From positions 28,379 through 92,378 of the forward strand of contig CAZZJC010000015.1 of NCBI GenBank assembly GCA_964654285.1: a DNA stretch of 64,000 nucleotides, in the 5' to 3' direction. This DNA is from BJHQ01 sp964654285. GTDB taxonomy: Bacteria; Planctomycetota; UBA11346. A model generated the notes under the pieces. That model saw only the letters and a list, made by a program, of their open reading frames with translations, was not told where the DNA came from and searched no databases. Positions 34,416 through 41,804 of this stretch are shown here, in pieces; position 1 is the stretch's first letter; the number at the start of each line of letters is the position of its first letter. The translations under genes and the position numbers were made by a program.

Positions 34416-34798
34416 ATCCCGGCCTCAAAGACCAGCTCGACCGCGCCGCCGCCGGTCACGCCCGCCTGCTCGGCCCGGCCGCCTACTACCAGGTCGCCGC
34501 CGGCGGCGATCCCGTTCCGCTCGCGGCGGTCGTGGTGCAGGAACTCGGCGACGCGATCAGTCAGGAACGCTACGGCCAGGATGCGGCCCGCGTCGTCCAG
34601 ATCACCATCCGTCAGGCCCTGATCCCAGGCATCGAACCCGCCCACGGCGACACCGTAACCATCGCCGCCGGCACCCACTGCGGCACCTGGACCGTGCTCG
34701 GCGTCGACGCCCGCACCGAGGTCGCCCTCAACCTGGCCGCCCGCCGCGCCACCCGGGCCACCGCCGCCGCACCCGGCGCGCGCGTGGTTCGCCGCTGA
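34412..34798 (+). CDS. Head-tail connector-like protein
   Basis: 128 residues. Beta-rich centre (PLAAVVVQELGDAI; GDTVTIAAGTHCGTWTVLGV) resembles head-tail joining or head-closure proteins that follow the capsid gene in siphoviruses. Here it is separated from the capsid gene by the appendage block. Confidence 0.5.
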   Translation: MNPGLKDQLDRAAAGHARLLGPAAYYQVAAGGDPVPLAAVVVQELGDAISQERYGQDAARVVQITIRQALIPGIEPAHGDTVTIAAGTHCGTWTVLGVDARTEVALNLAARRATRATAAAPGARVVRR

Positions 34799-34813
34799 AC
34801 CTGAAAGGCTCCC

Positions 34814-35293
34814 ATGCCCGTCCCCTACGATGGCCTCGACAACCAGGTGCTCGACCGCGTCGCCGGCTGGCTCGCCGCCAGCGACGCCTTCCAGGCCTTC
34901 GCCGGTGCTGCCGACGCGCCCGCCGCCCGCCATTTCATCGTCGAGATCGACGGCGGCGAACTGGCCGAGGCCCACGCCGTCTGCGCCGCCCCGCGCATCA
35001 GCCTGGGGCCGACCGCCGGCCGCAATGCTCTCGCCACCGCCGAGATCGACGTCTGGTTCCTGCATCCCCCGCTGCCGGGCGACTCCGAGGTCGAAGACCA
35101 CCGCCGCAGCGCAGCCACCCTCGCCGCTCTGCGCACGGCCCTGATCGAGGCCGCCGTCGAAAGCGGCCGGTTCAACGGCTGCGACAGCATGCCTCCGATG
35201 CGGCTCGACGAATCCGACGGGCTCCCCGGCTGGATGCAGTCCGGCGTGACGCTGCGTCTCGGACCGTTCGCGTTCACCGGCTGGCCGGCCTGA
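34814..35293 (+). CDS. Tail terminator-like protein
   Basis: 159 residues with an alpha/beta pattern (VLDRVAGWLAASDAFQAFAG; ATAEIDVWFLHPPLP; LAALRTALIEAAVESGRF) like tail-terminator/neck proteins. GAAAGG upstream of the ATG. Position between connector and tail tube supports the call. Confidence 0.5.
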   Translation: MPVPYDGLDNQVLDRVAGWLAASDAFQAFAGAADAPAARHFIVEIDGGELAEAHAVCAAPRISLGPTAGRNALATAEIDVWFLHPPLPGDSEVEDHRRSAATLAALRTALIEAAVESGRFNGCDSMPPMRLDESDGLPGWMQSGVTLRLGPFAFTGWPA

Positions 35294-35296
35294 GCC

Positions 35297-35506
35297 ATGG
35301 ATTTCCCGCGCTACCGCGAGGCCTGCGCCGTGGATGGCTGCGGCCATCTGGCCACAGCACCCGGTTGCGTCATCGCCGTCCGCCCGGGCCGCGATGGCAC
35401 CCCGGGAGCGAAGTACTGCCTGGCCTGCTCGGAAATGCGCGCGACCGGCCCCGGCTTCGTCGGCAGCGGTGAGCGGGTGATCCGGTCCACGCGGGGGCTG
35501 TCGTGA
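35297..35506 (+). CDS. Small Cys-containing phage protein
   Basis: 69 residues. Cys pairs C-(4)-C and C-(2)-C (CAVDGC ... CLACSE) suggest a small zinc-binding fold. Lies 3 bp after the terminator-like gene. Unknown role. Confidence 0.5.
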   Translation: MDFPRYREACAVDGCGHLATAPGCVIAVRPGRDGTPGAKYCLACSEMRATGPGFVGSGERVIRSTRGLS

Positions 35507-35516
35507 GGATTCAGCC

Positions 35517-36455
35517 GTGATCACCACCTCCGTCACGCTGGACTACAGCGAGCGCGCCAAGCGCCTGCTCACTCCCCGCGCCTTCAACGCACTGGTCCGC
35601 CACGCGGCCGTCGCCGGCGGAGAGGAATGGATCGCCACCGCCCTGCCCCGCCGCTTCACCCGCGCCGAGGCCCTCGCCCTCGGCTACCACACCAGCCAGA
35701 AGCGCAGCCGGATCTGGCGTGCGATCGCCCAGGGCGGCGAGGGCGAGCCGATGACCTACGACGAGAAGAAGCGCTACCTGCAGGGCCACGCCGACCCGAT
35801 CGTCTACACCGGCCGCCTGCGCGCGGCCGTCTTCGCCGCCGCGAATGCCACCGCCACCGCGACCAAAGGCGAGGCCTACCTCAAGATCCGCCTCGGCCCG
35901 CTCACGGTCCAGGGCCGCGACAAAGGCCAGGAGATCTTCCGGCAACTGCCCGCCGACAACATCGCCCGCCGCACGCTGCTCGCCCCGCTGCCCCAGCGCG
36001 ACCAGGACCTGGTGGGTCGTGCCTATACCCGCGAGCTGGTCGCCCGCGTCGACGGCCTGACCGGCCCGATGAAGCGCCTGCCCGCCGCTCCGCCCATCAT
36101 CGCCGACCGCCAGAAGACCCGCGCCGATGCGATGGCCCGCGAACGCGCGATGGCCGAATCCAGCCGGGGCACCATCGCCGCCCGCACCGCCGCCCGCCGC
36201 CAGGCCACCGGCGAACGCCTCAACCGCTGGCGCAGTCAGTCTGGCGGATCCGCGCCCTTGTCCGGCTCCGCCGTGAGCGCCGGTCCGGCCCTATCCCCGG
36301 CCGAACGCGCCGAGCGCCACCGCATGCAATCCGCCGCCTGGTACCGCCGGCACCGTGCGACCTTCAACGCCGCGCGACGCCTGCGCCATCGACGTCTCCA
36401 GGCAGTTCGCACGACGATGAGTCGGGCGGTGGCCGGGGCGAAGCGGATTTCCTGA
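35517..36455 (+). CDS. Minor virion protein, unassigned
   Basis: 312 residues from GTG 35517 with GAGGA upstream. N-terminal two thirds resemble minor tail/neck proteins (IVYTGRLRAAVFAAANATAT, AYLKIRLGPL). The C-terminal 90 residues are very Arg/Ala-rich and basic. Last late gene before the reverse-strand accessory cassette. Confidence 0.45.
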   Translation: MITTSVTLDYSERAKRLLTPRAFNALVRHAAVAGGEEWIATALPRRFTRAEALALGYHTSQKRSRIWRAIAQGGEGEPMTYDEKKRYLQGHADPIVYTGRLRAAVFAAANATATATKGEAYLKIRLGPLTVQGRDKGQEIFRQLPADNIARRTLLAPLPQRDQDLVGRAYTRELVARVDGLTGPMKRLPAAPPIIADRQKTRADAMARERAMAESSRGTIAARTAARRQATGERLNRWRSQSGGSAPLSGSAVSAGPALSPAERAERHRMQSAAWYRRHRATFNAARRLRHRRLQAVRTTMSRAVAGAKRIS

Positions 36456-36468
36456 ATTAATTCAATAA

Positions 36469-36756
36469 CTACTCTGGCATGGCATCAAAGCCAATCTGGG
36501 TCAGGGTTAAATTACCCGAAAATACAGTCTTACTCATTCCACCTTCACGAAAACTTATCACGCCAGAAATGAACCCCTTATCCAGAAGAAGCTCATACCC
36601 CTTTTGAATTTCTCCCATCCTGATAAAACGATTATACCTCATAGCCTTCCCGGCAACAAATTCATACTCGATTTGTTGTCCTGGTCGATAGCCCAACTCG
36701 CTGAAAACCGTCAAGATAATGTGCGCCGCGTCCTGGGCCGTCGGTATTTTGGCCAT
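36469..36756 (-). CDS. Accessory-cassette hypothetical protein
   Basis: 95 residues (MAKIPTAQDAAHIILTVFSE; KGYELLLDKGFISG) looking like a winged helix. Noticeably A+T-rich. Last gene of a five-gene reverse operon embedded in the late region, 21 bp after its upstream neighbour. Confidence 0.5.
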   Translation of the reverse strand: MAKIPTAQDAAHIILTVFSELGYRPGQQIEYEFVAGKAMRYNRFIRMGEIQKGYELLLDKGFISGVISFREGGMSKTVFSGNLTLTQIGFDAMPE

Positions 36757-36777
36757 GTATAGTGCGTCCTCGATCGA

Positions 36778-37179
36778 TTATGCCTGGGAAGCTGGGAGAT
36801 GCCGCTGAGCGAACTGACGAATCTGATACAACCACTGCCCCGTAGCCTGATTGACCAACCCTGGGGAACGAGCATCCATCCTTGGCACCGGACCATGATG
36901 TTCGAGATACCGTGCCCAAACAGAGGCGTCGTAGAGTTTCATCCAAGCACGCCGGATCTCCCCCAGCCTGGGTTCGGATAGGATGAGATGGTTCCTGGTT
37001 CGGTGATCGCAGTGCGATTCGATAATCTGGAGATGCGCACAGAGCGCCTCGATCCAGTGCAGGGCTTCGTAGAAGGCGATGGTGACCACCCATTCGGGGG
37101 CAACCTGGGCTGCTTCAACGAGGCGTCGCGCCTTGGCGTTACGCTCGGCCTGCTCCAGGTGATCGGCCAATGATGCCAT
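36778..37179 (-). CDS. HEPN-like protein in accessory cassette
   Basis: 133 residues. The segment VTIAFYEALHWIEALCAHLQ followed by DHRTRNHLI and a later helix with YDASVWARYL matches a HEPN-type helical family. Many HEPN proteins are RNases in toxin-antitoxin or defence modules; here the catalytic R-x4-6-H is not certain. It begins 3 bp after the gene at 37183, so the two form a pair. Confidence 0.55.
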   Translation of the reverse strand: MASLADHLEQAERNAKARRLVEAAQVAPEWVVTIAFYEALHWIEALCAHLQIIESHCDHRTRNHLILSEPRLGEIRRAWMKLYDASVWARYLEHHGPVPRMDARSPGLVNQATGQWLYQIRQFAQRHLPASQA

Positions 37180-37182
37180 GGA

Positions 37183-37659
37183 TCACGAGTGAGCGAAAGC
37201 TGGGTGAGGAATGCGAAAGGCCGGAGAGAGGAAGGATGACAGACCTTCCGGGGACGTTGGCGGCAGCATCAAAGTGGTGAAGTCCAGTACATCGAGCGTC
37301 TTGTCGCAGGCGATTTCGGAAGACAGATCGATCAAAGCATCATGCAGGGCTTCATCGTAATCCGGCCCACGCATCATCGCCACCAGCAACAGTCCGCCAT
37401 CACGCATGGTAAGCCAGGCACCACGCAGGCGGTCCCGATATTTGACGACCCAGGCATCGGTGCGATTCGCCAGTTCCTGCATCGCCTCCGATAAACGTTG
37501 TTCGCCGCGATAGATGACCTGGGCATGGCGGATCATGCCCATGACCGTACGGGAATCGAATACCTCATTGCCGTTCTCATCACCCCAATGGACCGTGAAC
37601 TGCTCATCCGGCTGGTCTGCCCGGATATGCCCAGCAGGGGAACGCAGGGTGGTGGTCAT
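37183..37659 (-). CDS. Partner of HEPN-like protein
   Basis: 158 residues (AQVIYRGEQRLSEAMQELAN; YDEALHDALIDLSSEIACDK). The C-terminal half resembles small partner proteins found beside HEPN genes, but no nucleotidyltransferase motif is visible. Antitoxin or sensor role is inferred only from the pairing. Confidence 0.45.
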   Translation of the reverse strand: MTTTLRSPAGHIRADQPDEQFTVHWGDENGNEVFDSRTVMGMIRHAQVIYRGEQRLSEAMQELANRTDAWVVKYRDRLRGAWLTMRDGGLLLVAMMRGPDYDEALHDALIDLSSEIACDKTLDVLDFTTLMLPPTSPEGLSSFLSPAFRIPHPAFAHS

Positions 37660-37700
37660 GGGCGCGCATCCTTGCCCAGTCTATCGGGCGTCAAGTTTAT

Positions 37701-37949
37701 TTAGAAAAGCGGCCAATCAGCAGTAAGACCAAAGGATTCAGGGCCAATGCCAAAGTGGCTCGCAACCCCGCGAACATAGGGCCATGCCAATCGAGTTGAA
37801 TTCTTGGGTTCCGAATCCAATCCGAACGGGGTGTATCCCGGGGCAGACAGAAAAACGCTTGGGATCGTAACCAAGCTGCATTTCCTCTGCTGAGAAAGAA
37901 TGTCGAAGAGTTCTTTCCATGTCGGATTGGATCTGAACGGATAACTCAT
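37701..37949 (-). CDS. HicA-like small protein
   Basis: 82 residues. WKELFDILSQ at the start and YVRGVASHFGIGPESFGL at the end recall a HicA-like family often paired with an HicB-like protein, though the catalytic Gly-His of classical HicA is not apparent. Starts 3 bp after the HicB-like gene. Tentative. Confidence 0.4.
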   Translation of the reverse strand: MSYPFRSNPTWKELFDILSQQRKCSLVTIPSVFLSAPGYTPFGLDSEPKNSTRLAWPYVRGVASHFGIGPESFGLTADWPLF

Positions 37950-37952
37950 GAT

Positions 37953-38276
37953 TTAAGCAGCGAACGCATCGATACGAAACAGGTCATTCCCGTTATTTTT
38001 GACGGGCAACTGCTTACCAGCTTGCTGAAGTTTTAGGAATTCGTCCTGATACGCTTGGGGCGCTGGAGCGATCCCCAACAGCAAACCCTGATGGAGCGAC
38101 GTGTTGGCCTGTACTGTCGCCATGAGTGCACGTTCAAGGCCTGCAAAGGCGGCTTCAGGGGTATCTGCCTGAGCTACAAGGTAGTGTTCAATGCCGATGG
38201 CAACGAAGACATCGCTACTCTGACCGTTTTCGTCAAAAATGGGCGAGCGTATCACAATGGCATTTAGGGTAGTCAT
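37953..38276 (-). CDS. HicB-like antitoxin-type protein
   Basis: 107 residues from ATG 38276, preceded by a perfect AGGAGG; the longer frame to 38327 lacks such a site. SSDVFVAIGIEHYLVAQADT followed by PEAAFAGLERAL is the partial RNase H-like HicB pattern. First gene of the reverse cassette and probably the antitoxin of a two-gene module with the next gene. Confidence 0.55.
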   Translation of the reverse strand: MTTLNAIVIRSPIFDENGQSSDVFVAIGIEHYLVAQADTPEAAFAGLERALMATVQANTSLHQGLLLGIAPAPQAYQDEFLKLQQAGKQLPVKNNGNDLFRIDAFAA

Positions 38277-38578
38277 GGTGCTCCTCCTGTGCGGATGGTC
38301 ATCATGGACGGGCCAATCGAATCGCAAGTGCGTCGAATAAACCCCTCCGCACCAGAAGGGTACGCCACATTCGTGCCGATGGAAAGAGCAATCGGATCAA
38401 GCTGAAGCACGTATGCCCGCTGACGCCTTAATACGCGTTAGAGGGCGGGCAACAGATGACCCACAGCCTAAATATCAGGCCACCCCTGACGCGAATTTCG
38501 CGTCACCGCAGAGGCACCGGCCCTGCCCCTTGCTACGACCGCCAGCCACACTCGCCGCAACCTCAGCCCGGAGCCCCC
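38277..38578. other. Intergenic region between accessory cassette and tail genes
   Basis: 302 bp without a convincing gene. It should contain the leftward promoter of the accessory cassette and, on the right, palindrome copy 3 ahead of the tail tube gene. Lower GC in the left part. Confidence 0.5.
38487..38505. promoter_or_regulatory. 19-bp palindrome, copy 3
   Basis: TGACGCGAA-T-TTCGCGTCA, identical to copy 1, 73 bp before the tail tube start. Marks the beginning of the tail block after the inserted cassette. Confidence 0.7.
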
Positions 38579-38992
38579 ATGGCCGCCCACGAACTCTACA
38601 AGACCAAGTCGATGACCGTCGCCGGCACGACCCTGGTCGGATCCATCACCTTCAGCGTCGATGAAACGGCAGACACCGTCGAGCCCAAGGGCGACGGCAA
38701 GATCTATCCCGACGCCAGCTACGTCGTGCGCAAAGGCGTGCAAATCTCGGTCGAGGCCGAGGACATCAGCGCCTGCCCCGCCCTGGGTGCATCCGGCACC
38801 CTGTCCTGCCTCGCCACCAAGCTCGGCGCCGGCACCACCTGGGAGGTCAAGACCGCCGCCGGTGCCACCGTGCGGGTCAAGAGCATCAAGCGCAACGCCG
38901 ACGACAACGCTGGCGGACGGGTCTCGATCACCCTCATCGGCGTCAGCGCCGACGGCGTGGCCGATCCCCTCACCTGGGCCGCAGGGGCCTGA
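38579..38992 (+). CDS. Probable tail tube protein
   Basis: 137 residues from ATG 38579 (GGAG upstream). A compact beta protein (SMTVAGTTLVGSITFSVDET; SYVVRKGVQISVEAED; GGRVSITLIGVSADGVADP). It lies immediately before the frameshifted chaperone and tape measure genes, the fixed position of the major tail tube protein in siphoviruses. Confidence 0.65.
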   Translation: MAAHELYKTKSMTVAGTTLVGSITFSVDETADTVEPKGDGKIYPDASYVVRKGVQISVEAEDISACPALGASGTLSCLATKLGAGTTWEVKTAAGATVRVKSIKRNADDNAGGRVSITLIGVSADGVADPLTWAAGA

Positions 38993-38994
38993 GG

Positions 38995-39603
38995 GTGATC
39001 CGCTACCGCTTCCCCGGCCTCGGCCTCGACCCGCAGAGCGCGGCCCTGTGCAAGCACCCCGCCCTCGCCCGCCTGCGCGTCGCCGGCCCGTGGCGTGCCG
39101 GCCGCAACGGCGCCGGCGACATTCTGCTGACCCAGGTTAACTCCGGCAAACCGGACGTGACGGATTGGCAGCCGGAGGAACCGGGAATCGATGACAGTTG
39201 CTTCTTCCAACTCGCCGTCGGTGCTGATCCGACCAAACTCAAGGTTATTCCGCACCCTGATGCGATCTATGCGCAGGTCCAGAAGGACCTGCGCTGGCCG
39301 ATCCTGTCCATCTATTCGTGCGATGAGATCATTGGTGTGGACGGTCGTTCCCGTGGTTGGGCCGGGATCTATCCCCGGGCGGTGCAGCACCTCTACGATC
39401 GCATCCAGATCGAACCGGTGCCCATGAATGATCCCGAACTGCTGCGGGTCGTGCGCCTGGCCTTGTCCAGCCTGTGTCCATCCCTGACCGACGAACTCGC
39501 CCATGCCCTGGGTCTGATCGTCTACCCCAACGGAATCAACGCCGTCCTGGAGGCGGTGCTTGCCGGGGGAAAACCGGACGCGGCCGCTCAGGGTTCGCCC
39601 TGA
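38995..39603 (+). CDS. Tail assembly chaperone, short product (gpG-type)
   Basis: 202 residues from GTG 38995. A helical C-terminus (LRVVRLALSSLCPSLTDELA) ends at TGA 39601. Located directly between tail tube and tape measure. A slippery heptamer at 39567-39573 lets part of the ribosomes enter the -1 frame to give a longer product, as in lambda G/GT. Confidence 0.72.
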   Translation: MIRYRFPGLGLDPQSAALCKHPALARLRVAGPWRAGRNGAGDILLTQVNSGKPDVTDWQPEEPGIDDSCFFQLAVGADPTKLKVIPHPDAIYAQVQKDLRWPILSIYSCDEIIGVDGRSRGWAGIYPRAVQHLYDRIQIEPVPMNDPELLRVVRLALSSLCPSLTDELAHALGLIVYPNGINAVLEAVLAGGKPDAAAQGSP

Positions 39604-39716
39604 GGGCCGCTGGACTCAACCCCGACCGCTTCAGTCCGATGGAGCGCGACTACCTCGCTGCCTGGTTGATCGCGATGAAGAAAGTTCCGCCGATACCGAG
39701 TTTCCTCAAGGAATGA
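38995..39716 (+). CDS. Tail assembly chaperone, -1 frameshift product (gpGT-type)
   Basis: Frame-0 codons GGG GGA AAA at 39565-39573 contain the canonical heptamer G GGA AAA. After a -1 slip, translation continues at 39573 and adds 47 residues (FALRAAGLNPDRFSPMERDY, then LAAWLIAMKK) to TGA 39714-39716, giving 240 residues. The extension reads as good protein and has no plausible start of its own. The tape measure begins 4 bp later. The fusion would bind the tape measure and recruit tube subunits. Confidence 0.7.
39567..39573 (+). promoter_or_regulatory. -1 ribosomal slippery site GGGAAAA
   Basis: Heptamer in the correct phase (X XXY YYZ), 28 nt before the frame-0 stop. Downstream sequence is G+C-rich but I did not identify a specific pseudoknot. 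Confidence 0.7.
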
Positions 39717-39719
39717 GAC

Positions 39720-41447
39720 ATGAGTGACGTGGTCATCGGAGTCCGCTTCAAAGATGACGGCAGCGTGGTTTTTGAAAAGATCGGCACCGCCGCCGGTCGG
39801 GCGGCGGATGGTGCCCGGTCTAAATGGGCCGGGCTTGGCGCGCAAATTGGTAAACTATCTCCCGAACTCGGCAATCTGGCCAGCGCGTTCACCACCAAAC
39901 TCGGGGCGGTCGGACTGGCTGCTGCAAGCGTGGCCAAGTTGTGGAATGTCGCGAGTGAGGCCATAAACGATTCCTTGGAAAAGGGCAGCAAGAAGGCTGG
40001 CGTAGTGGCAGAGGCCAATATCAAGGCAGCGAATGATTCCGCCTCGGCATGGGCCAAGTCTTATGAACGCGCGGCCGCGACGATGGGCAAGTACGCGGAT
40101 GTGACCTCGGTTTTCACCGCGAAAGGCGGCAACGAAATCGCGGCTAAAGCCATTTCGCAGAGCGAGGGTTTGGATCTGCAAGGCGTCATGCGCGCCATGA
40201 TCAAGGGCAAGGAAAAGGAGATGACAGACGATGAGGTCATCGAAGCGATCAAGGCCGGCGGACTCGCCCAGCGCACCGGCCGGGGTTCGATGGGGGACGT
40301 CTCGGCCCGCGCCATGGACTACATGAAGGCCACAGGCAAGACTCGGGGCAAGGAATCTAGCGCGCAGCTCATCGCCCGGTCTGCCGGGTTTGATGGCGAT
40401 GCCAAGTTGTCGCCCGAGGATCTGGACAAGGCCCGCAAGCGCTTCGAGGAGCAGCAGGACCAGGTTGAGGAAGAATACAACAAAATGGTCCGCGATCGGA
40501 AGATTGTCGACAAAAACGGCGTTTTCATTGAAGGCATTAAGTATCAGCGCAAGCAATGGCATCCTGGAATGGCCAAGTCATTCATGTGGGATGAAGATAA
40601 AAAAGCTGCTTGGGATAAGGCCGAGCAGGAAAAAGTTGCTGCGTCCTATGTCGACAAGACCGAGTCCGTCACCGACGCGGATGGACGAACCCGCATCGTG
40701 TCGCGTGGCGCTGTCAGTTATACGGCACGACCCTTCGCCGGATCGGATCCAGAAGAAGTCGCGCGCCAGATCGAGGCAGAGAGCCAGCGCCTGGGACACA
40801 GCGAGCGCGGCAAGGCGCTGGCACGTTTTGGCATGTACCGTGCCGGCGCAGAAGTAGCGCGATTCGATGAGGGTGTAAATCGTGGTGTTGAAGGAGCTAA
40901 TCGCGACAAGACCGACACCGTGGCCGACTTCATTTCGCCGGGGGCACGCGATCACCTGCGTCAAGTTCGCGAACTTCAAGACAAAAAGGCTGCCATCGAT
41001 GCGCGATATGACGCGATGAAAGACGATTCATGGCTAGAAAATGCAGCTAATTCCAATTTCAGAAAGGGACTCAGAGGCGAATCAAATGCCATCCAGGATC
41101 AGATTGATGCGACCGTGAATGCCGGTGTCAAAGCTGGTTTTTATAATTTCAATGACCAAACAAAATGGATTAATTCCAACCAAGGTTTTGTCAGCGCCAT
41201 GGCGAAGCCAGACGGAATGCAAGCGGTCAAGCGGGAGCAAGATTCCCAAATGACACAGGCCAAGCGGGAAGAAATGCAAGCCCGCGCCATGGAAGCCGCA
41301 GCTAAGATCTTGGAAGAGACTCGGCGAATTCAGGAGATCAACGATCGCCGGATGCAAGAGGCCACCGACTCCATGCAGGGAGTTAACATTGACGACGCTC
41401 CGGGCGGATGGCTTCCACAATTGATCCCCCAACCCGTCGCCCCCTGA
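39720..41447 (+). CDS. Tape measure protein
   Basis: 575 residues, short for a tape measure. At the usual ~0.15 nm per residue the tail would be about 85 nm. N-terminus FKDDGSVVFEKIGTAAGRAA is typical, a hydrophobic patch (FTTKLGAVGLAAASVAKLW) follows, then long charged helices to the C-terminus. AAGGAA upstream of the ATG. Less GC-biased than flanking late genes. Confidence 0.8.
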   Translation: MSDVVIGVRFKDDGSVVFEKIGTAAGRAADGARSKWAGLGAQIGKLSPELGNLASAFTTKLGAVGLAAASVAKLWNVASEAINDSLEKGSKKAGVVAEANIKAANDSASAWAKSYERAAATMGKYADVTSVFTAKGGNEIAAKAISQSEGLDLQGVMRAMIKGKEKEMTDDEVIEAIKAGGLAQRTGRGSMGDVSARAMDYMKATGKTRGKESSAQLIARSAGFDGDAKLSPEDLDKARKRFEEQQDQVEEEYNKMVRDRKIVDKNGVFIEGIKYQRKQWHPGMAKSFMWDEDKKAAWDKAEQEKVAASYVDKTESVTDADGRTRIVSRGAVSYTARPFAGSDPEEVARQIEAESQRLGHSERGKALARFGMYRAGAEVARFDEGVNRGVEGANRDKTDTVADFISPGARDHLRQVRELQDKKAAIDARYDAMKDDSWLENAANSNFRKGLRGESNAIQDQIDATVNAGVKAGFYNFNDQTKWINSNQGFVSAMAKPDGMQAVKREQDSQMTQAKREEMQARAMEAAAKILEETRRIQEINDRRMQEATDSMQGVNIDDAPGGWLPQLIPQPVAP

Positions 41448-41453
41448 TCCGCC

Positions 41454-41801
41454 ATGTCCGCCCCATCCCTCGGTTCCCTGCAGTTCCATCACAGCAGCGG
41501 CCACGTGCCCAAGCGGCGCATCGCCACCGAGCCGGTCGAATCCGTGTCGGGTGGCGGCCCGGACTTCCTCACCACCGCCGACGTGGGCGAGCCCAGCAAC
41601 GTCACCCTGGTCGGCTTCTTCGCCGACGTGCCCGACTGGGATGCGCTCAAGGGCACGGTGCAGACCTGGGCCCACCACCTGGGCCACACCAGCGGCAGCG
41701 TCTTCGTGCAGGACATCTCCGGCCAGGCCGAGGCCATTGCCGGCGGCGGGTCGCTGAACTGGATGGTCACCGTGAACGCCACCCTGGTCGCCGAGGCCTG
41801 A
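41454..41801 (+). CDS. Tail protein, unassigned
   Basis: 115 residues. DVGEPSNVTLVGFFADVPDW followed by a short beta sequence. Between tape measure and a large hub-like gene, hence likely distal-tail or tail-tip. No family recognised. Confidence 0.5.
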   Translation: MSAPSLGSLQFHHSSGHVPKRRIATEPVESVSGGGPDFLTTADVGEPSNVTLVGFFADVPDWDALKGTVQTWAHHLGHTSGSVFVQDISGQAEAIAGGGSLNWMVTVNATLVAEA

Positions 41802-41804
41802 GCC

